From Blastomyces gilchristii SLH14081 (Eukaryota > Ascomycota > Eurotiomycetes > Onygenales > Ajellomycetaceae), in the NCBI RefSeq assembly GCF_000003855.2, contig NW_003101667.1:1369860-1433859 (forward strand): a stretch of 64,000 bases of DNA. The letters are read 5' to 3'. Position numbers and translations under genes: made by a program. Below the pieces are notes generated by a model that made no database searches, had not been told where the DNA came from, and saw nothing but the letters and a program-made list of their open reading frames with translations. Shown piece by piece: positions 45,416-56,521 of this stretch (positions are counted from its first letter, which is position 1; each line of letters opens with the position of its first letter).

Positions 45416-45520
45416 GAACCCAATGTTTCCTGTAGGCACGTTGAAAGGGAAAACGAGGGCTTCCATATGTCCGAATCCAGGCCAATTCTTTTTCAGCTGG
45501 AGCTTTAAAGGACAAGGCAC
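44688..45520 (-). pseudogene. APH-like phosphotransferase/kinase pseudogene with poly-T insertion
   Basis: On the minus strand fragments of a fungal aminoglycoside-phosphotransferase-like protein follow in order: LKLQLKKNWPGFGH and PFNVP, then a poly-Lys run encoded by a 36-nt T tract of the plus strand (45379-45414), then PILRHPNLQPNNIFISEDFK, ITGLIDWQHSLVLPIFLAAG, FQNYGDE, ...ALEQKFDLL, and finally DTELKQINMFLGVGSDGW. The catalytic loop of the family is H-x-D-x4-N; here the Asp codon is AAT (Asn). The DxD/DFG-like Asp in GLIDWQH is kept. Two TGA stops follow FDLL and NTDSP. The N-terminal lobe is not found. Lesions are G-to-A or C-to-T type. Confidence 0.7.
45379..45414. repeat. 36-nt T homopolymer
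   Basis: Uninterrupted T run that splits the kinase pseudogene. Confidence 0.97.
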
Positions 45521-47689
45521 GGATCATTATCTATTATTGTGAGAATCAGCAAATAATAATTATTTTTTTTCTTTCCATGGCCTTCCTACTCACAGGGGCT
45601 GCGGATGTCAAGACTTGCGCGCTCATTAAACCACCATCTAAGCTTCGCGTGGGGACCAATACACAGTCCTTTCGAGTAGGTACATTAGGAGTGCTAGGAG
45701 GTAGGTCGCGGGCGAAGTACGCAGTATATATAACTACCATGCGCCGAATACCCCAGGACACGAGGGGGTGCAGGAATGCCACAAGTGCCAACAAAGACTA
45801 GTTACTGTTGCGAGCTCACTAGCTACTGCAAGGCGTCGTCGACTGTTATGGAAGTCGGGCAAGTAGAGATGAGCCATCTTTCATTGTATCTATATGTGCA
45901 ATTCCGAACAGGAGTCTCTGGTAGTACACCTGAACATACATCTATCTCCCTGAAGTGTATTCGAACAGTTCGTCCTTGATTCCCTTGCCTTCTTTAGCTG
46001 CAACTTGCGATGGACTTGTTTTGCCGGCACACCTCAGCGGTGAAAAGTTCTGCTCACGAATCTAAGCCAGCGTGTGTAACTACAGCAATGGCCCACGAGT
46101 AGTCATGGCTTTACTGTGCCATCCGATGTGATGTCTTGGTGCCTTGGAGTTTGACGTCGAAAGGGCCAAGCAAAGAATGCTAATAAGAGGTTGCTGGCAC
46201 GGTACAAGTAACTGCCTAGAACTATTCGGGGTCATTACGCTACGGACGATCTACTAATATTTAACTACATGTGTAGTACCCACTCTATCTGTAGGATTAC
46301 TTTGATGGATGAGCAGGTAGAATACAGAGTAGGGTTCTCGTTGATCCATCATCAGTGCATCTCAGAGGTTCTTGTGAAAACCTAGGTGTGTCCTCCAGGA
46401 GTTTGTTGACATCTTGCTTTTGCTTATTTATTCCAGAAAGTGTGTAACTTAGCCATCATCAACTCCATGATCAAATCCTTGAGCCTTTGATCGTGTTTGT
46501 CTGTTGAATAATACGCTTCTTCGCTTCTTCAACAGCGGTGGAGAATGAATGCTTATCGCGCCGCCCCAAACAATGATGTCCGAAAGTATCCCTTTGCAAC
46601 TAGTTTAAGCCCATAAATTTGGAAAATATTCGCCTTGAGAGTACATGTACTGTGTGCATGAAGGCATGAAATATACCACTTAAGGAATTCCTCTGTGATC
46701 TGGTGAGTTTCGTCTGCTGCCACATCAGGCGTCTCCTTGGATGCTGACTCTGTGGTGCCATCGAAAGAAGGCGACATTGTACAGTTGCCAGTGTATAGAT
46801 ATCAGATGGATATATATATTTCAACCAGTAGGTATCAGTTGACCGTCCTTGAGCACAATTTCCCTGAATAGTCAACCAAGCCCCCAACAGCAACCGCCTA
46901 TCAATTGACCCTTCGCATGTCAATCAACGTCCAAAGGTCCTCGGGCAATGCGTGGCAGCAACCACTCGACTTTGGCTAAGATGTCATGACCAATATCACT
47001 CTCCCGATACCCATCTGCGATCGAAAAGCTTTGAGAAGTCGGGATTTATCCAGACTCTAAAATGTGGACTTGAAATATTTCCGGGATATGCTCCTGAGTC
47101 ACAAACTCTCCCCTCCTCCCAGCTGCTGGCATCCGTATCAGCCGACATCGAAAAGAGAGAAATTTTGCTGCTTCAGGTCCGATTTCTACAATGGTGGTCA
47201 GATCGGGAGGTTTGATGTCGGGGCATTGTCATGGCCTGAGTAGTGAGCGAGACCGGTGCTGCTTGCGTTGATCCAGAATCCAAAGCACCGTCTATCGGGG
47301 CCATGGTTATGCCACTTCCTGACTCTGTGAGGGTTGGCAAGGACAACTCTTTTCCCATTGCCTATCGATCTTTGCTCTTTCATATTTGGGATGTTCTACC
47401 AAGGTACTGTAGTTCTAAATGAAGAGAAGGCCGACATCCGCCTACCATAACGTGACCTGAGAAGGATATATCAGTTCATGTCCCGCAAGGGTTCAGGGCC
47501 TGGTTCTCAAAGATCGCAGCAGAGGCTATTCATACCAAAGGTACTCGGCATATAGATATCATATCATAAAACTCTAATCTAGGACATCCCGGCGTTACTA
47601 TGTAAACTCATTTCAACATATATCCTGGTAACTTTTTTTTGGGACATCAAATGCACCCCCCCCCCCGTCAGTGTGCAGCTAGCCACTCT
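45521..47689. other. Gene-free region, 2.2 kb
   Basis: No recognisable gene. Minus-strand open frames at 46553-46777 and 46600-46923 overlap in different frames and have no family features. A C run and T run occur near 47631-47667, just downstream of the oxidase gene. Probably decayed DNA continuing the pseudogene zone. Confidence 0.5.
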
Positions 47690-49021
47690 TCATAGCCTGC
47701 TGCGAGGCACCCCACCCTCCAACTCAGCTTGAACCATCTTCAAAACCTCGTCCGCCACCCCCCAGCTCAACTCAACCCCTCTCCCCGCAAGCCCATACGC
47801 ATGAACAACCTTGCGATTACCAGCAGGAAGCGTCTCCAGCTCAAGACGCATGCCGCCTTCCCGTGCCGGCCGTCGGCCTACCACATCCCGGACTACTTCG
47901 AACTGGCCGTCTTTGTTTAAAATGGCTGGATACAGGTTTGCTGCGTTTTGAAGCAATTGGTTGCGGACAGCGAGGGATGGTTCCGGGCTCCAGTCGTTGG
48001 GCTGTTTTGTGCCGCCGACGATGGTGCCGCCGTTCAGAGGGCGGGGGACTAGGAATGACCAGGTGCCGTCGGCGTTTTGTTTTGTTATGGTCTTGTCGCA
48101 GTAATTTGACACGAGGCATGTTTGTCCTGGAGTATCGCGTCGACTAGTTTAGGCTCAATAAATAAAAGGTGAAATGCCATTTGCTCGCTAGACGAGCGTG
48201 CTGCGAGATGACGGAGGAGGAGGACGAGAGAGAAAATATATAGGGACACGTTTTTAGTCCAATACATACCTCTAATAATGAAAGATTTCGGATCATCAAT
48301 CCCAACCCCGGTGCAATTAACCACCATCCTCACCCTTCCATGCCGTCCCTTGATCTCGAACCCCTCTTCGACAGACTTCAACCGCATCCGCCTTACCTCC
48401 CCCCCCACCAATCTTAAACCGGCGCAGCATGTGCATCATATATACCTCCGGGTCAACACAAAACGCCTCATACCTAGCCCCAAACTCCACGCCCTCCGGC
48501 ACCTCACTGGCATCCAAGACACGGAACCCATCCGTCTCGACATAATCGGGCAACAGCGCTTTATAGGTCGGGGTAGCCTGCCCAGATACGTAATCGATAC
48601 CCTCCATAAACTCTACCCCGTACTCCGGGTGCGCGGCCGCGAGGGCCTTGAAGCGATTGTAGGTTGCTTTCGCCAGACGGGCTTCATGTTTCAGCTGTGG
48701 TGTTGTGGCTGGGATGGGCCGGTAATGGGCGCCTGAGAGCGTGGTTGGGTAGGAAGGGTTGGGTCCGTCGTCTGTGGAGAAGTACTCGGAGGCGAGGAGG
48801 ATGTGGTATTGTTGGCGTGGGAGGGTCTCGAGGAGGATCAATGCTGATGTCACGCCGATGATTCCTGCGCTGTTTTTCCCGGAGGCAAATGAAACGGAGC
48901 AGTGTTAGTACTGTATGTACTGGACAATGTCCATTGCTTCGAATCAACGGGATTTCAATACTACTGGAAGAGAGTATACCGACCCGATCACCACGATGGT
49001 TTGTTTCTCTGAGTTAGCCAT
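47690..49021 (-). CDS. dao: D-amino-acid oxidase, PTS1, one apparent frameshift
   Basis: Three exons (49021-48984, 48869-48270, 48126-47690). The start MANSEKQTIVVIG joins AGIIGVTSALILLE to form the FAD-binding GxGxxG (GAGIIG). Later DAAO blocks are VNCTGVGIDDPKS, the FLVPRPLNGGTIVGGTKQ strand and VVHAYGLAGRGVELSWGVA, which carries the substrate/FAD arginine region. The product ends PRSRL, a peroxisomal targeting tripeptide. Near 48399-48406 an 8-G run (minus strand) shifts the frame: ...MLRRFKIGGG would run on as KADAVEVCRR, whereas with seven G it continues EVRRMRLKSVEEG. Correcting it gives about 357 residues, the usual DAAO length. Everything else is intact, so a sequencing error or a very young lesion is likely. 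The enzyme oxidises D-amino acids to 2-oxo acids, ammonia and H2O2. The donor of intron 1 (GTCGGT) is weak. Confidence 0.82.
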
Positions 49022-49991
49022 ATATTTATGCCCAAGTCCTCCGTTATTTACCACACAGCCTGTTGTATGTCAAGATTAATCAGGAGAAAACGTAAAAGGA
49101 AAGGAAGACACAATTGTTGTCCTCTGCGTCAATTCATCGATTTCGGAATGTGAGTTAGTCGGGCCATTTTATTTTATTTTATTTTATTTTTTTGGTTCGG
49201 CGAGCCGAAATCTTAAATAGTTATTTAACTAACTACGGGCAGAGCGCCAATGTCCCGGTTTGTTTTCGGGTTCCCGAAAATTGATATTTAATCCATCTTT
49301 GTCTGCTAGATCCAACGGGTTCAGACGGGCCTGAAACCCTTTGTTTAGCTGACTGCTGTTGAAAAGCGGAGGGATTTATGCTTATCATTAAATTAAGGGC
49401 TGATAAAATTTAGAATTTGTCATTTTCCTGGTGATTCCACTAGTTCGTTTACGTCATGATCAATTGCTCGATGAAGCCTTGGGACAATTGTTCCTAGAAA
49501 AAGGGAACATCCATCTTGTATATCTTTAAATCAAGAACATCGAAGCTGGGCCAAAAATTTTATCACCACCATAATTTTATTCCTTGCCCAATCTTAGATA
49601 CTTAAGTTTGGGTGGTCATTTGGGGTTACGCAAGAGAGGAAGTGGATGTCACGCGTTCAGAAGATAGATAGATTACCTTTTTAGATTCCCAGGAGCATTA
49701 AAACCTATGAGTCCTTAATCTTACCGAAGAATAGCTTTGTCAATAGACAGCCAAATGCCATGAATTCCGTCAGCTGGAATAGAAAAGAGCGGACAGAATT
49801 GAGGGCGCCGCCCAGGAAAATTAAGAAAAGGGGCCCTTGGAGAAATGAAAAGCCTACCAAGAACCCTTCACACGTCCCACCACATATTTCAATTTTGGGG
49901 TTGTATCGCAGAGTTATACAAATACGCACGCATGCGAAAAGAAAAACTATGCGCAAAAAGCGGAACCCTCTCAACATGACATTTCTCAAAG
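49022..49991. other. Intergenic, 0.97 kb
   Basis: Between the oxidase promoter and the 3' end of the fasciclin gene, both minus strand. Contains an ATTTT repeat near 49168-49192. No gene was recognised. Confidence 0.6.
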
Positions 49992-51661
49992 TTACTTTTC
50001 AACGTACGGCTCCAATCTTTCGATCAAATCTTCCACTGTCAAGTTCTCCCAGGCATTATCATCATCATCATCATCATCATAATCATAATCATCATCATAA
50101 TCATCATCATAATCATCATCATCATCGTCCAAAAACGAATGCTGAATAGTTCGACCACCGTCCTCACATGTTTGGCTCTCTGGACGGCATGGCGGAAGCA
50201 AAACCTTGTTAAGAATGTGGATCACGCCGTCTTGCGTAACTAGATCCGGCATCGCGACGGAGGTAAAGCCGTTGAGCTTAAGTGTGACGAAGCGACCAAA
50301 GCGCGCGATGTCTACGCTAATGTGGCGATCTAGTAGGAGGGTGGGCAAATCGATCTTTTATGTAAATAGCTTTAGCTACTGGGGGGTTTGTTGTTTCCCC
50401 CCCCTGTGTCCTGTGAAGAGGGGATGAATTTGGAGAAGAAAAAGTGGGAACTTACATGGACCGACGCAGGATTGAGTCCTTCGTCTTTTTTTGGTTTGTT
50501 ATAATCATCCGAGTAAAGCGTATGGTTATATACAATATGATATTTCAAGATAGCTTCCAGATATTTCTCACCCCTGCGACTGAAGAGCACAGAAGTGACG
50601 CGATGGCCAAGTTTCTTGAATGCGCGATTGGTGGGGACGAAGAATGTTGCCCCTGAATGGGTAGATTTGTCCTCGATATTGTCAAAGAGGCCAGTTTTAT
50701 ACAGGCCTAACTCGAAGGTGCTGAAGGTGGAAGGGCGGGTATTTAGGGCATCTATAGCCGTAAACGGCGGGAGTAGAACGCTGTTCAACCCGTGGGCAAC
50801 CCCATTCGTGCCATACTACGGCAACACGGAAGAGTGAGTATCGATTTTCCTAACAGTAAAAGAAAAAATAGAATAGAAAAGAACAGCGGAAACGGGGTTG
50901 CTCACAAGGTTACCCTTGATAATGGAAGCATAAAAGTTCAAGGTCAACCCCTTTGGCCCAAACTGTGTGCAGATTCGCTGAGGGTAAGGACCGAGACCGG
51001 TATTTTCGAGCATCGTGGGGATTGTGTTCATGAAGAATAGCTCTCGCCTCGAATATTCGTGTGGCATAATATGATACATGATCACCTTCTTTAGAACTTT
51101 GTCCGGCAGGTTCGGATGATGGTATCTCAACTTTTCGAAGGCTTTATCTGTGGGGACGAACACTGTATGCTTTGACGAGGTGCTTTTGAGAATATCGGCG
51201 ACATCGTAGAACTCGGATACTAGCCTGGCAAAGGTTTTCGTGTGGGTGCTGGTATTTATCATTTCGTAAAGGGTCATATTAAAATGCCTGTGTCCTGGAT
51301 GGTGTCCTCTTTCGTCGTGTGTCTCAGACTGTGGCTGTATGAAAAAATCCTCGTCCCAGCCATCGTTTCCATCATCGCCATATTCAATATCCTCAAGGTC
51401 TTGATCTGGCGGTAGTATTCCTGCCCCTTGCGGATAGTTCGCCATCAGACAACCTAGACCTTCAGTCATCGCCGCCATTTCAGCGATGTGAGGTATGAAA
51501 CTAGCTTCCTCCTCCCGCGACAGTATATTGTCAGACGGCTCAGGAGCATTTTCATGATGGGAATGAAGAGGTAACTCGGCAAGTGCCGATAACTGCTGCT
51601 GATCTGGAATAATGAAGGCTTCAGCAACAGACGCAGCAAGGAAAGCGATCGTTGTCTTCAT
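49992..51661 (-). CDS. Secreted two-domain fasciclin (FAS1) protein
   Basis: Three exons (51661-50906, 50815-50456, 50354-49992) encode 492 residues. A hydrophobic signal peptide (MKTTIAFLAASVAEAFI) is followed by an acidic, His-containing spacer and two FAS1 domains. Domain 1 includes MTLYEMINTSTHTKTFARLV, HTVFVPTDKAFEKL and KKVIMYHIMPHEYSRREL. Domain 2 includes STFELGLYKTGLFDNIED, ATFFVPTNRAFKKLG, ILKYHIVYNHTLYSDD, and the closing QDGVIHILNKVLLPP. FAS1 modules act in adhesion at membranes and cell walls. No GPI signal is seen; the end is an Asp/Tyr-rich stretch encoded by a near-perfect ATC/ATA repeat (50055-50134) and then NAWENLTVEDLIERLEPYVEK. Domain order and signal peptide support a secreted or vacuolar protein. 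Confidence 0.85.
50055..50134. repeat. Trinucleotide (ATC/ATA)n repeat, coding for an Asp/Tyr tract
   Basis: A ~80-nt ATC-type trinucleotide array inside the last exon of the fasciclin gene, read on the minus strand as Asp and Tyr codons. Confidence 0.95.
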
Positions 51662-53928
51662 GGTTAATGTAAAAGGAACAGTCGTGATTTTTGAACTATA
51701 GGCTCATGGGGTATTAGTAGACGGATCAATATAGTATTGATTCATTAGCATGGAGGACGTAGTGCGTAGTGAGTATGAAGCTGCTCGCAGCTAGATAATA
51801 TATAGCAGTACTCAATGACCCGGTCTGTTAGAGTTCGAAGCCATGTGTGCGAATGAGTGACGTGGAATTCTGTTGCGTCAATTTAAGAAGAAAGTCATCC
51901 GCGAAATCGAAGCTCATCATTGGCAATCCAAGAAATGCACTTGGAAGGTTGACGGTTAAGTTTGCGGGGATTATATGGTGGAAAATCTCGCAAAAACCAA
52001 ATTCCCAAATCCCAAAGGTGTTGTTCTTCCTGGGGACCTTCTGGCGGAGTCGGATAAGAAGAAAGATTTGGCGCATGAAGACGACCCTACCGGCTGCCCA
52101 GGTCTGTTCAATTGTCCATAATGTTATTTAAGTCGCGTATAAGCAAGGCTGTCTCGAGACCCTAATCAATCTATTTTGGCTTGCTCGTCCGAAGCCCCGT
52201 CGTGATTCAGCCTCGATACACGCGACACGATACCTCATTTCGCTAAAAGAAGGGAAGGGTCTCCTCCTCGTGTGTTTCCACGTTAGAGAGGCTTGAAACG
52301 CGGTCTCCTCACAGTAGATGTACATGTACACTTCTGATCCCTGCGGCTCTAAAGCCAGACTCTTATGCCACTGAAAATATCTAGTTATCGGTTAGCCATA
52401 GCCACAGTCCGTACAGACCCTGAAGTAATCCGTAGTGTTTAATACTCGACTGTCGCGTGCGGCAAAAGGGAGTGCAGGAGCAAGCATGTTCTTAATATAG
52501 CATCCGGTTTACGATCCTCATTCTCATTTGGGATGCCTGTTCGTTTCAAATATATCACGAGAAAATTGCGGCGTTCGTGAGACCAGGAAAAGTTAAAAAG
52601 AATTGTCTACACGAAGAACTATCATCAAACGGTGTCGCTTGTCTGTCGTACTCTATGTGTAATGTTATAAGTTAGCGTTAAACCCCCTGGAGAAGAACCT
52701 GATGCGCCAATCCATGATAACCACCATGAAACGGCAAAGGATGCTAGTCCGGGGGCTGCGCACGGGACACAGCAGGCTGGGGTCTGTTGGCATGGCACAG
52801 TTTGCATGACTTGAATAACCTGTTCCAACATGATCAGATTGATTATCATTTTGACACCTGTGTTTTTCAAGAGGGTCGCCCATCTTGAAGAAGTCAAAAG
52901 TTGGTACGGTGTAGTTATCGAGAGATAGATTTGGTTGGGCGAGTCGAGGCTCAACACTCATCGCGCCAGGCGTGAGTTCGGCCGCCGTATCAATCCTTCG
53001 ATTTCCTGAGGGTTTCAATAGATGTGGGTTTGCAATAAATATGACACGCAGACGCTAAGACGCCTTTTATTGCCCTTGAAGAACAACGGCGAGGATGGTG
53101 GTTGTTTTTGGGTAGTTTCTAGCGGCCGATCATGCCCAAGTGCCACCATCTGAGCAGCCTTCGAGTTTGTCTGTCACATCAGCTTAAAATTTAAAGTTAT
53201 GGCAGTGAGGAAAAAACTGCAGAAAGAGATCAACGAAATCATCGAATTATGTCAGGCATTGGTGATGGGATCCCACATACAGATTACTTGATGGACTGGA
53301 TGCGCATTCCCGAGCCTTTTTTTGGCTTCGCCTGATTCGTGTTGGGAGGAGTTCAGCCAGAACAGAATACGAGAGCTAGAAATAGTGGGCTAATCTTGTC
53401 CTATTCCATTCCCCCCTTTTTGTTCTTCTTGTGCTTGACTACCGACATTCCGCTCTCTGAATCGCGACGACTACAGGCTTTCTCGTCCGGCCGGAAATGC
53501 GTAGCGCTGCTAGTATAGCGAATATGGCAGCAATTGTCCCGTATCCCAAGCATCCCCCCTGATGCTGCCCTGGGCCGGGGTTGAGTTGAACTAGGAGTAC
53601 GAGCTTCAGTATGCGCCAACATGCTTAACACCTCCTGTTTCCCGCTTAAAGCCTGTCCATGAACACGAATCTCGTGTCCGAACAACGGCATGTGTTGCGA
53701 ATCCCAATGAAGGGACTCTTTACGCTCTCAGAACATATAATAGCGTAGATATTTCAAAGTGTATAAATGAGAGGCAATATCCTCAAACCAACTATGTCAT
53801 TCACTCTGAGTTTTGTATGACACACTCTCCCTTAGTTATTTGAATAGATTTCGATCCTTTTTAACTTATTTCTTTATTTCTTTTTCCTTTTTTCTCCAAT
53901 TGAGACACCAAAATCCTGAAGCGCCAAA
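51662..53928. promoter_or_regulatory. Divergent intergenic region, 2.3 kb
   Basis: Lies between the divergent fasciclin and NlpC/P60 genes and holds both promoters. Minus-strand open frames at 52665-53018 (117 codons), 52625-52957 and 53401-53691 (96 codons) have no recognisable domain and were not called. A TTTCTTT-rich run just before 53929 fits a pyrimidine-rich leader of the peptidase gene. Confidence 0.5.
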
Positions 53929-55188
53929 ATGCGCCTGTCTACTTTTTCGCTGGCTCTGCTTCTGAGCAGCGTGGTATCTGCCACGCCAGCCTTCGAAATA
54001 TTTGAGCGCAAAGTGGGCTCCAGCTGCAAAACCATGGACGGCATGGGAGTTTGCATGGCCAGAAGCAAGTGCGACGGAGTGTACTACGATGGAGCTTGTG
54101 GCAGGAACTCTGGAGAAACCCGCGTATGTATACCCTGGAAGTCTCATCTCGGTGGTGATGTATGTATCCGATGCTAATACTTGCTGTTGCAGTGCTGCGT
54201 TCAAGTGAAGTGCGAAGTTGGGGGGAAAACAGGGCAATGCCAAAATATCAAGAGGACTAAATGCAAGGGTGGGAAATACCATATCGGAAGTAGGAATGTA
54301 CGTGAACCGGCTCATATCCCTTCTTTTTACATTCAAGGGGAATCTGTCGCCTTTTTTGCTATGGAAAACATTTCACACTAGCGGACTGACCATTTTTTCC
54401 TTTTTTCAGACTTGCCCCGCTGGGAAGAATGTTCGGTGCTGCATAGAAGACAATGATAAACCCAAGAAGCCCAAGCCCAAGCCCAAGGAGCCCAAGAAGC
54501 CTAAGAAGCCTAAGAAGTCCAAGAAGCCCAAGAAGCCCAAGAAGTCCAAGAAGACTGTCGGGCAGAAGATCCTCGCCGTCGCCATGAAGGAGAAGGGAAC
54601 GAGGTACGTCTGGGGCGGTGGCTCCTGCAAGGGCCCTACCAAGGGAGGCTATGACTGCTCCGGGCTCGTCGCCTATGCTGTATGCAAAGTTACGAAACGA
54701 AATCTCTTCAGAGAAGGTCTGCGTGTGACGTATTCTATGTACTGTGCTTCTAGCAAAAGGCTGGGCAAATTCAAGTATGCAAACTCCCCCACCCCCCGTT
54801 TCAGGATTTATTTGCTTCTCGTCTTCGTCATCAAAAGTGCTAACACTATTTTCCTTTTCTCGCTTTCTAGGAAAGTCCCCTTCTCCAAGCGCCGTGCCGG
54901 TGATGCTGTCTTCTTTGGGTCTAACTGCAGCTGCAAGAATCAAAATATCTCCCACATGGGCTTGATGATGTATGTTGTCAATATTCCCCATGAAAAAAAT
55001 CCCCCGCTTAAAAGCCCACCTCCCTCCAATCGAGTTTATTTTTCCCCAATCTGACAAACTAACGTTTGCGTAGCAACTCTGGCGACCGCATGATCCACGC
55101 ACCAAACCGAAGAACTGTGGTCAAGGAAGGCAGAGTTTCCCGGCAAGGAAGCCTGAAGGCTTGCCCGTATGTGATCCGATTCGGATAA
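53929..55188 (+). CDS. Secreted NlpC/P60 cysteine peptidase with two Cys-rich modules
   Basis: Five exons (53929-54123, 54193-54297, 54410-54774, 54871-54969, 55074-55188) encode 292 residues. A signal peptide (MRLSTFSLALLLSSVVSATP) is followed by two similar Cys-rich modules (~31-69 and ~71-113), each with spaced cysteines, a G-x-C and a terminal CC (RCCVQ, RCCIE). A Lys/Pro repeat linker (~117-148) leads to an NlpC/P60 domain: RYVWGGGSCKGPTKGGYDCSG with catalytic Cys183, ISHMG with His250, and MIHAPNR with a second His263. NlpC/P60 enzymes cleave peptide stems of bacterial peptidoglycan, a polymer fungi lack, so a role against bacteria is inferred. The catalytic set is complete, the introns are fungal and the product looks functional. 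Descent by transfer from bacteria is possible but old, given four introns. Confidence 0.87.
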
Positions 55189-56521
55189 GCTAAGCTTTGG
55201 ATGCATGATGCGTGGGTATCCACTAGTTGGCAGTTTTCCAATATAGTTCCTTCTATATTCCTATTTCGAGTTATTGACTCGCCGTTAGTCAAGTTTTTGT
55301 TTGTATACTTCTTCTCCCTCTGTTGATCATGAGCGATTTCGTGTTGTACTTTTTTTGCTTACTTTCTCTTCTCCTTATTTTCACATATATAGTTAGACTG
55401 TACAGGTACAATTCGATATTTATTTTTGCATATCCCCTAGAATGAAGCTCATGGCCTGGACATGGACATCAGACACTTGTGACTTCTTAAACTACGAAGG
55501 GAGGGATCAGGAAGATTGCGTAAAGGTATATTTAGCCCTCTGATATATTACTGTGACTGTTCAGAGGTAACTGCCCCTGAGCATGCTGAACTGCAAGGTC
55601 TGGCTGAAGAAGCATGCATTGTATTTGGCGCATCTCATCCATAAATAGCAAACCAACAACTGCAAAATCAACGAGTGACTCTAGCACACTGAACTCGCAC
55701 TTAATAGGAAACACAAGGCGGAAAGGGGAAGGGATCCATGGATGGAGAGCAGAATCACATGACCGATTAACCCTAAGCTGCCCCTTTCCAATGGCACCGC
55801 TTCACAATTCGGCGCAGTAGATCGTTGTGAAGGGATGGATGAAACGAAACCTGTGTTGCGAAGCCTTCTCGGCGCGAACATGCGACCTCAGCTCTACGTG
55901 TACAGAGTACGTAGAATTGATAGTGTGGAGGGGAGGGGGGGGGGATGGGGGTTTGACAAGGCACAAGTACCTTTCGAAGTGCTGAAACCAAAACAAAGAC
56001 CAATCGTTTCGGTAGTTATTTGAATGATTGGCCAGAATTACTATTTTACGGCGACAACTATGGCAAAAAATGAAATAATGGAATGACGAGGCAATGGTAC
56101 CTAGGTAATCCTGGCGTATGCCATATACCCTATCGAAATTCGCCGGGCGTTTTCATGAATCTCCATGGACAAATTAGTTTAGGCAGAGCAGCGTCTAAAC
56201 TTAGAAAGCAGAAGAAATCTGTCCGAGATAACTAACTAAGTGAGGGCTGAAAATGAGGTGATGTTTTGATTGGCGTCTTAGTGTGAGCTAATGGATAACT
56301 AACTATATGTCCATAATTCCGTTACTAGACACCTAGAACACCAAGTACGGGGATTTATCAAAGCCGGAGAGATATGTTCAGCTGTCATCCACCCTCGCAT
56401 TCACTGTAACTCCAAATCCAGTTATTTAATGCGTTGAGATCCCCACCGTGGATTATTTCTAACTTCTAACATGACTTTACTTTATGTTAGCTTTGATAGA
56501 GGTTGGAATTGATCCTTCAAT
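55189..56521. other. Intergenic, 1.3 kb
   Basis: 3' flank of the peptidase gene and upstream region of the P450 pseudogene. Contains a G run near 55929-55943. No gene was recognised. Confidence 0.6.

Noticed and set aside
46553..46923. Possible small gene in two overlapping minus-strand frames
   Set aside because: No family features and no convincing splice pair.
52625..53018. Two overlapping minus-strand open frames of 110-117 codons
   Set aside because: They overlap in different frames and neither shows family features.
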